Source: Labrenzia sp. THAF82 (lineage in GTDB: Bacteria; Pseudomonadota; Alphaproteobacteria; Rhizobiales; Stappiaceae). From it: 64,000 bases of DNA. The position numbers were made by a program, and so were the translations under genes. The notes below the pieces were generated by a model. The model was not told where the DNA came from. It saw only the letters and a list, made by a program, of their open reading frames with translations, and made no database searches. Positions within the stretch are counted from its first letter, which is position 1, and every line of letters begins with the position of its first letter. The stretch spans positions 5,236,501-5,300,500 of the forward strand of contig NZ_CP045354.1 in the NCBI RefSeq assembly GCF_009363435.1, read 5' to 3'. Of this stretch, positions 58,990 through 64,000 are shown piece after piece.

Positions 58990-59072
58990 CTCATAACCAA
59001 AATTACCGAAAGAGAAAAACGGTGATTTGTAAGCTATGAGTAATTCGCCTTATTCTCTCCCATCTGGCGATC

Positions 59073-60746
59073 TTGGGAGGGACAGCGCTGAACATTCTCT
59101 TTGTCATGTATGACCAGTTGCGCTTTGACTACTTGAGCTGCGCCGGTCATCCACATTTACACACTCCGAATTTTGATCGTGTTGCGGCCATGGGCGTCCG
59201 GTTCACGAACGCTTATGTGCAGTCGCCGATTTGTGGTGCAAGCCGGATGAGCACCTATACCGGGCGCTATGCATCCTCGCACGGCGCACAATGGAACGGG
59301 TTTCCGTTGCGCATCGGCGAAATGACTATGGGCGACCATCTGCGCAAGCTCGGGATGGAGTGTTGGCTCATCGGCAAAACCCACATGAAAGCCGACAAGG
59401 AAGGCATGTCCCGTCTCGGCCTCAGCCCTGACAGCGTCATTGGAGCACGCCAGGAAGAATGCGGTTTCGATGTCTGGGTCCGAGACGATGGCCTCTGGGG
59501 CCAAGGGCCGGATGGCTTCTATGATGAAAAGCGGTCACCCTATAACGAGTATCTGAAATCCAAAGGCTACGAGAGCCCTAACCCATGGGCGGATTTTGCC
59601 AACGCTGGGATTAGTGACAATCAGATCGCCAGTGGATGGATGTTCGACAATGCCGACAAGGCCGCCAACATTCGCGAAGAAGACAGTGAAACACCCTGGC
59701 TGACCTCTCAGGCAATCGCGTTCATGGAACAGGCCAAGGGAACCTGGTGCGCGCATGTCAGCTATATCAAACCCCACTGGCCATACATCGTGCCGGCTCC
59801 CTACCACAATATGTTTGGCAAAAATCATGTACCGCAAGCAAAACGCCACGCGCTTGAACGTGAGGGCGCTCATCCGGTCTATGCGGCCTATATGGAAGGC
59901 AAGATATCGGAAGCTTTTCAGCAGGACCCTGTTCGTGAAAAAGTCATCCCTGCCTATATGGGGCTGATAAAACAGTGCGACGATCAGTTGGGCCGCCTTC
60001 TCGACTATCTGGAAGAAAGTGGACAACTGAAGGACACCATGATCGTCCTGACGTCCGACCATGGTGACTATCTGGGCGACCACTGGCTGGGCGAAAAAGA
60101 CCTCTTTCATGAACAGTCGGTCAAAGTGCCGCTGATCATCCATGATCCCCGCGATGAAGCTCAAGGAACCCGTGGCACGACATGTGATGCCTTGGTGGAA
60201 GCCATTGATCTGCTACCAACCTTTGTCCAAGCGGCTGGCGGCAACGTGCCGGACCACATTCTCGAAGGTCGTAGCCTGGAACCATTCCTGCACGGGAAAG
60301 CGACCCAGACACGTGAATTCGTCATCAGCGAATTTGACTATTCGCCAACGCCTCAATGCGTGAAACTTGAGCTCGAACCCAGAGACGCACGCCTCTTCAT
60401 GGTGTTCGACGGCCGCTACAAACTCATGCATGCAGAAGGCGGTTTTCGCCCGATGCTGTTTGACCTCGTGACCGATCCTGACGAGTTTGTCGACCTTGCG
60501 AAAGGCAACGAGCACACTGCGGAAATCGATCGTCTCTATGGCTACCTGGCGCAATGGGGACGGCGGCTGGCGCAACGAGTTACCAAATCGGAAGACGACA
60601 TCAAGGCGATGCGTGGCCGTTCCCGGCGAAAGGGAATTCTCCCATTTCTCAAGGACGGCACCGAAGTTCCGGCAGAATTGACGGAGGCTTATCGCGGTCC
60701 AGCCCTTCAAAATCATCTCGATGAACGCAAGGAAGCGGGAGAGTGA
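59073..60746 (+). CDS. sulfatase/phosphonate monoester hydrolase-like enzyme, cytosolic
   Basis: An alkaline-phosphatase-superfamily hydrolase (~552-557 residues) most like phosphonate monoester hydrolases/arylsulfatases. Metal ligands are in FVMYDQLR near the start and in TSDHGDYLGDH. The nucleophile region is PICGASRMSTYTGRY, so the cysteine (about residue 49-54) would be converted to formylglycine in a CxAxR context, an accepted variant of CxPxR. HVSYIKPHWPY and the long C-terminal region also fit. There is no signal peptide, so it works in the cytosol. The start is unusual: TTG 59073 lacks a ribosome-binding site, whereas GGGAGG lies seven bases before CTG 59088. Confidence 0.86.
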   Translation: MGGTALNILFVMYDQLRFDYLSCAGHPHLHTPNFDRVAAMGVRFTNAYVQSPICGASRMSTYTGRYASSHGAQWNGFPLRIGEMTMGDHLRKLGMECWLIGKTHMKADKEGMSRLGLSPDSVIGARQEECGFDVWVRDDGLWGQGPDGFYDEKRSPYNEYLKSKGYESPNPWADFANAGISDNQIASGWMFDNADKAANIREEDSETPWLTSQAIAFMEQAKGTWCAHVSYIKPHWPYIVPAPYHNMFGKNHVPQAKRHALEREGAHPVYAAYMEGKISEAFQQDPVREKVIPAYMGLIKQCDDQLGRLLDYLEESGQLKDTMIVLTSDHGDYLGDHWLGEKDLFHEQSVKVPLIIHDPRDEAQGTRGTTCDALVEAIDLLPTFVQAAGGNVPDHILEGRSLEPFLHGKATQTREFVISEFDYSPTPQCVKLELEPRDARLFMVFDGRYKLMHAEGGFRPMLFDLVTDPDEFVDLAKGNEHTAEIDRLYGYLAQWGRRLAQRVTKSEDDIKAMRGRSRRKGILPFLKDGTEVPAELTEAYRGPALQNHLDERKEAGE

Positions 60747-60747
60747 G

Positions 60748-62877
60748 ATGAGTGCAGTCCAGGCCGACAGTACAGAGACCAGTCGTCCTCCTTCTGGTCG
60801 CTTCGCAATCCACCTATCGGAAGTGCTCGCATTCTGTTTTGCGATGGTGATCCTGCTTTACGCGGCTTCGGGCCCGATCTCCGAGTTTGTTCGCTGGGTC
60901 ATTGAAATGACCACGCCCGGCTTTGATGAACTTTCCAGACGCGACAAACGGTTGCTTTATCGCGAACACTGGCTTGGTGGCGGGTATCGAAGTTTTGAAC
61001 GGGCCTTTCTGTTGCCCACCGGCCTGATACTGGGTCTCCCGATCCTGTTCGCCTTTGCGATTTCACTTCTCACACTTCATAGCAAACCCGCATTGCAATG
61101 GCTGAACTGGGTTCTAACGCTGCTGGCCATCGCCGCCTTTTCAGCATGGATTGTCAAAATTTTTGCGACCGATGGCGGCGCGCTTCCTTCCGCCCAACCG
61201 ATCGACTACGTGATGTTTCCGCTCGCGACATTGATCACTCTCTATCTGACATGGCGCATGTTCGGCGGGTTCATTGTGGCGTTTTGCGCCTTCTGGGTCG
61301 TCTATTTCTTCATTCGGGGAGACTTGCCCGGCTGGACCGGGATCCTTGCCGGTTCCGATGCAACCTTTGCGCAAAATCTGCGCTCAATGGTGCAGAACTT
61401 CTGGGCTCAAACAGGGGGCATGTTCGGCCAGCCGCTTCAGGTCGTCTCGGGAAACGTTCTCATTTACATCGTGTTCGGCGCCGTAATGATGGCTTCAGGC
61501 GCAGGTGATTTGCTTCTAAAGATAGCCAATCGTTTGACCGGGAGCTTTGTCGGAGGCGCAGCCCATGCTGCGGTTGCCAGCTCCGCTCTGTTCGGGACGC
61601 TGTCGGGCGCTGCAATCTCGAATGTCGTCTCCACCGGTGTGATGACAATCCCTGTCATCAAGAAATCGGGCTTCCGGCCTGCCTTTGCCGGCGCTGTGGA
61701 AGCCGCCGCCTCCACAGGTGGTCAGGTGATGCCACCGGTCATGGGTGTTGTCGCATTTTTCGTCGCCGGCCAAATCGGCCTCGAATACCGCTACATCGTC
61801 GTTGCGGCGATCCTGCCGGCGATTTTTTACTATTTCGGCACCTTTTTGACCATCTACTTCGAGGCCAGAAAACAGGGGATCGGGACACTCAGGGCCGAAG
61901 ACCGGCCTGCGCTCAACCGCATGGAACTCTTCCAGTGCCTGGTCTTCATCATTCCGCTAGGTGTTCTGACTTACTTCCTTTTCGTCCAGCCATCTGTACC
62001 CAAAGCAGGTTTCTACGGTCTGGTGGCAGCCCTTGTGACGGCACTGGTTCTCTTTCCAGCGTTCCGTTCTGCAGGCAGTCTCTGGTCGGCATTCGTGAGC
62101 GCGGGGCGCATGTCCGCGGCCATCGTTGTCATTGTTACCGCCATCGGCCTCATCGTTGGGTTGATTCAGGTATCCGGTTTTTCAGGCAGGCTTGCACTGT
62201 TGCTGACACAACTGGCGAGCGGGCCGCTTCCAGTTGTCTTGCTGGTCGTTGCGCTTGGCTCCATCGTGCTTGGAATGGGCCTTCCACCCGGTGCCACCTA
62301 CTTCATCATCGTGATCGCGCTCAGTTCCGGCATTGAAGCGATCGGCATTCCACCGCTCACATTGCATCTGTTCGTGGTTTTCTTTGCCGTCATGTCAACA
62401 GTAACGCCGCCAGTTGCGCTGGCTGCATTTGCTGCAGCCCCTATCGCGGGCGCAGACCCCGTGCGGACGGGTTTTGAGGCAGCCCGCATTGGCATCGCCG
62501 GATTTCTGATCCCGTTTGTTTTCGTCTATCATCCAGCGGTTCTCTACAAGCTGCAGGTCCTCTTTGTCTGGTTTGGAGAAGACCTCCCGAACAGTCGCGC
62601 CATGCTCGATATCGCGACGGTTGGATGGCTCGAATTCGCATGGGTCATTGTCGCCTTCGTGCTCGCCATGTGGATGCTCGCTTCCGCATTAACGGGCTTT
62701 GATCGTGGCACTCTCAGCCCGTTTGAAAGACTGGTCAGGACCGCACTGGGTCTGCTCACGCTCGTACCAAGTCTTTTGGTAGCCGGCTTCGCAACTGTCG
62801 CCGGCATCGCATTGCTGGCGCGTCACTTTCATCTGTCACGGCTTTCAACACCAAAGGCACCAAAGGAATATGCATGA
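60748..62877 (+). CDS. TRAP transporter fused permease (TAXI type)
   Basis: A 709-residue inner-membrane protein with a four-helix DctQ-like N-terminal part fused to a large DctM-like part (GSFVGGAAHAAVASSALFGTLSGAAISNVVSTG..., VEAAASTGGQVMPPVMG). This fused form usually works with TAXI-family binding proteins in Na+- or H+-driven uptake. ATG 60748 is two bases after the hydrolase stop. The next gene overlaps its end (ATGA). Confidence 0.94.
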   Translation: MSAVQADSTETSRPPSGRFAIHLSEVLAFCFAMVILLYAASGPISEFVRWVIEMTTPGFDELSRRDKRLLYREHWLGGGYRSFERAFLLPTGLILGLPILFAFAISLLTLHSKPALQWLNWVLTLLAIAAFSAWIVKIFATDGGALPSAQPIDYVMFPLATLITLYLTWRMFGGFIVAFCAFWVVYFFIRGDLPGWTGILAGSDATFAQNLRSMVQNFWAQTGGMFGQPLQVVSGNVLIYIVFGAVMMASGAGDLLLKIANRLTGSFVGGAAHAAVASSALFGTLSGAAISNVVSTGVMTIPVIKKSGFRPAFAGAVEAAASTGGQVMPPVMGVVAFFVAGQIGLEYRYIVVAAILPAIFYYFGTFLTIYFEARKQGIGTLRAEDRPALNRMELFQCLVFIIPLGVLTYFLFVQPSVPKAGFYGLVAALVTALVLFPAFRSAGSLWSAFVSAGRMSAAIVVIVTAIGLIVGLIQVSGFSGRLALLLTQLASGPLPVVLLVVALGSIVLGMGLPPGATYFIIVIALSSGIEAIGIPPLTLHLFVVFFAVMSTVTPPVALAAFAAAPIAGADPVRTGFEAARIGIAGFLIPFVFVYHPAVLYKLQVLFVWFGEDLPNSRAMLDIATVGWLEFAWVIVAFVLAMWMLASALTGFDRGTLSPFERLVRTALGLLTLVPSLLVAGFATVAGIALLARHFHLSRLSTPKAPKEYA

Positions 62878-62894
62878 TCAAGGGAGGAAACCTC

Positions 62895-63872
62895 ATGCGC
62901 CGACTAAGTCTTGCGACTGTTCTCGCTACAACCCTTATTGCTTCATCCAGTTGGGCGGAGGAAGTCACGTTAAAGATGGCCACCATCGCGCCGAGCCTCG
63001 GCCAGGCGATCACGATGGCTACCTTTGCCAATATCGTGACCGAGAATTTGGATGACGTCACGATTGAGGTCGCTGCTGGCGGCGCCGCAACTGTCCACAT
63101 GCTCGAAGTTGCCAAACGCAATCTCGACATGTCGATGGGCTCTCCGACCATCCACTCGCTACTCAGTAACAAGAGGGCAATGTACAAGGACGTGGAAAAC
63201 CACGAGGAGCTTGCCGGAAACATCAGCCAGCTCATGGCTTTTCCCTGGGGAGCTTATCACTTTGCGGTCCGCCCTGATAGCGGGATCGAATATCTCGATG
63301 ATATTGAAGGAACAACCGTGTTTCTGGGGCCGCAAGGCGGCGGAGCCTACAATGCTGCCAAAGGCTGGATCCAATCGACCACAGGCCTTGTTGCAGGCGA
63401 AGACTATGATGCGATCAAGGCAAACTGGAAAACTGGCTTTCAGGCATTTCTGGATGGCAAGATCGACATGTATGTCAATGGTTGTATCGACCCCTGCCAG
63501 CAGTTCATACAGTTCACGGAAACTGAGAAGGTGCGGTTCATCGGACCGGAAGATGATAGCGGTGACGCGGTCGACAAGTTTCTCGGCAAGTTCCGCCACC
63601 GCACAGAAGTGCCTGCAGGCCTTTATGCAAATCAAGTCAATGACGGCCCCGTCAAATCCAACGATACCGGAGTCAGCATTGCAGTTCGCACCGATCTTGA
63701 CGAAGAGCTGGTCTACAACATGACCAAGGCTTTCTGGGAGAATGTCGACAGCATCGCGTCCGATGCCCCTTGGGCCAAAGCTCTGACACCCGAATATGCC
63801 GCAAAAGCGGAAGGCACCATCAAGCTGCACCCAGGCGCAGAGCGCTACTACAAGGAAATCGGCGCGCTGTAA
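62895..63872 (+). CDS. TAXI family TRAP transporter solute-binding protein
   Basis: A 325-residue periplasmic binding protein. Signal peptide about residues 1-21 (ending SSWA/E), then TAXI-type sequence with TLKMATIAPSLGQ, a DMSMGSPTIHSLL block and a LGPQGGGAYNAAKGW block. It should capture the substrate for the fused permease. ATG 62895 is preferred because GGGAGG lies seven bases before it; an ATG at 62874 overlapping the permease stop would add seven residues that would disrupt a normal signal peptide. Confidence 0.93.
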   Translation: MRRLSLATVLATTLIASSSWAEEVTLKMATIAPSLGQAITMATFANIVTENLDDVTIEVAAGGAATVHMLEVAKRNLDMSMGSPTIHSLLSNKRAMYKDVENHEELAGNISQLMAFPWGAYHFAVRPDSGIEYLDDIEGTTVFLGPQGGGAYNAAKGWIQSTTGLVAGEDYDAIKANWKTGFQAFLDGKIDMYVNGCIDPCQQFIQFTETEKVRFIGPEDDSGDAVDKFLGKFRHRTEVPAGLYANQVNDGPVKSNDTGVSIAVRTDLDEELVYNMTKAFWENVDSIASDAPWAKALTPEYAAKAEGTIKLHPGAERYYKEIGAL

Positions 63873-64000
63873 CCGGCAGCTTCCAAAGGTCGTCGGCGGC
63901 GTCACTAATGCAACGCGTGATGCCGGCGACTTCAACCTGCGTGTCAGGCAGGCTCTCTAGAATCGTTTGGCATGATCAATTCGGAAGCACCGTGATCCGC

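Noticed and set aside
63873-64000. Imperfect inverted repeat and a short ATG-started frame at the window end
   Set aside because: The stem is interrupted and has no T tract, and the frame is too short and truncated to judge.

Overview
The window looks like a stretch of core chromosome from an alphaproteobacterium of the Hyphomicrobiales, most like the marine Roseibium/Labrenzia/Stappia group. This rests on gene order and family content, not on a database search. The signs are a coxB-ctaD-ctaB-ctaG-ctaE-DUF983-SURF1 order with an IalB family gene beside it, a lipid A/Kdo operon with DUF4170 and DUF374 members, DUF2093 and DUF6101 proteins, a CIRCE-controlled groESL operon, a MutL with the endonuclease motif, and TRAP-TAXI transport. 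Coding density is high. I saw no rRNA, tRNA, CRISPR array, insertion sequence or prophage.

Region by region. 1-2.0 kb: the start of a YqgE/AlgH gene, a periplasmic DsbD-N-like protein and a 1-Cys peroxiredoxin. 2.0-8.7 kb (minus): an aa3-type cytochrome c oxidase operon with its heme A and copper assembly factors, including a 53-residue membrane protein. Three strong hairpins lie between its genes. 9.2-14 kb: IalB, a Kef-type antiporter, a HAD hydrolase and TldD. 14.2-15.0 kb: two small genes overlapping by ATGA, then a DUF2093 gene. 15.0-20.5 kb (minus): TldE/PmbA, CysQ, DUF4170, a DUF374 acyltransferase, WaaA and LpxK in one outer-membrane operon. 20.9-26 kb: DUF6101, UbiA, a secreted proline-rich protein, PurD and a fluoroacetate-dehalogenase-like hydrolase. 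26.2-31.9 kb: a large GGDEF-EAL protein, a patatin, a small conserved protein and a secreted metallo-beta-lactamase-fold protein. 31.9-38.4 kb: RsmD, an RluB-type pseudouridine synthase, TadA, an alpha/beta hydrolase, MutL and a HAD-IIA protein. 38.5-39.8 kb: CheY and CheZ. 40-43 kb: a MaoC-like protein, RibF and a GT87-type membrane protein. 43.4-50.7 kb (plus): IleS, LspA, a lipoprotein and two M16 peptidase-family proteins. 50.7-55.7 kb: a degenerate EAL protein, a membrane-anchored protein with a DNA-binding-like domain, a sigma-54 activator and a secreted protein. 55.8-58 kb: groES-groEL. 58-63.9 kb: a LysR regulator, a cytosolic sulfatase/phosphonate-monoester-hydrolase-like enzyme, and a fused TRAP permease with its TAXI binding protein.

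Most of the window is housekeeping: respiration, lipid A, translation, mismatch repair and protein folding. The part that looks most like an undescribed system is the last cluster. Its transporter and ester hydrolase appear to be co-expressed behind a LysR regulator, which suggests whole-substrate import followed by cytosolic hydrolysis of an unknown sulfate, phosphate or phosphonate ester. Secondary points of interest are the intercistronic hairpins of the cox operon (one has the coxB stop codon in its loop), a complete fluoroacetate-dehalogenase active site, a catalytically broken EAL protein, and the duplicated acidic tail of CheZ.
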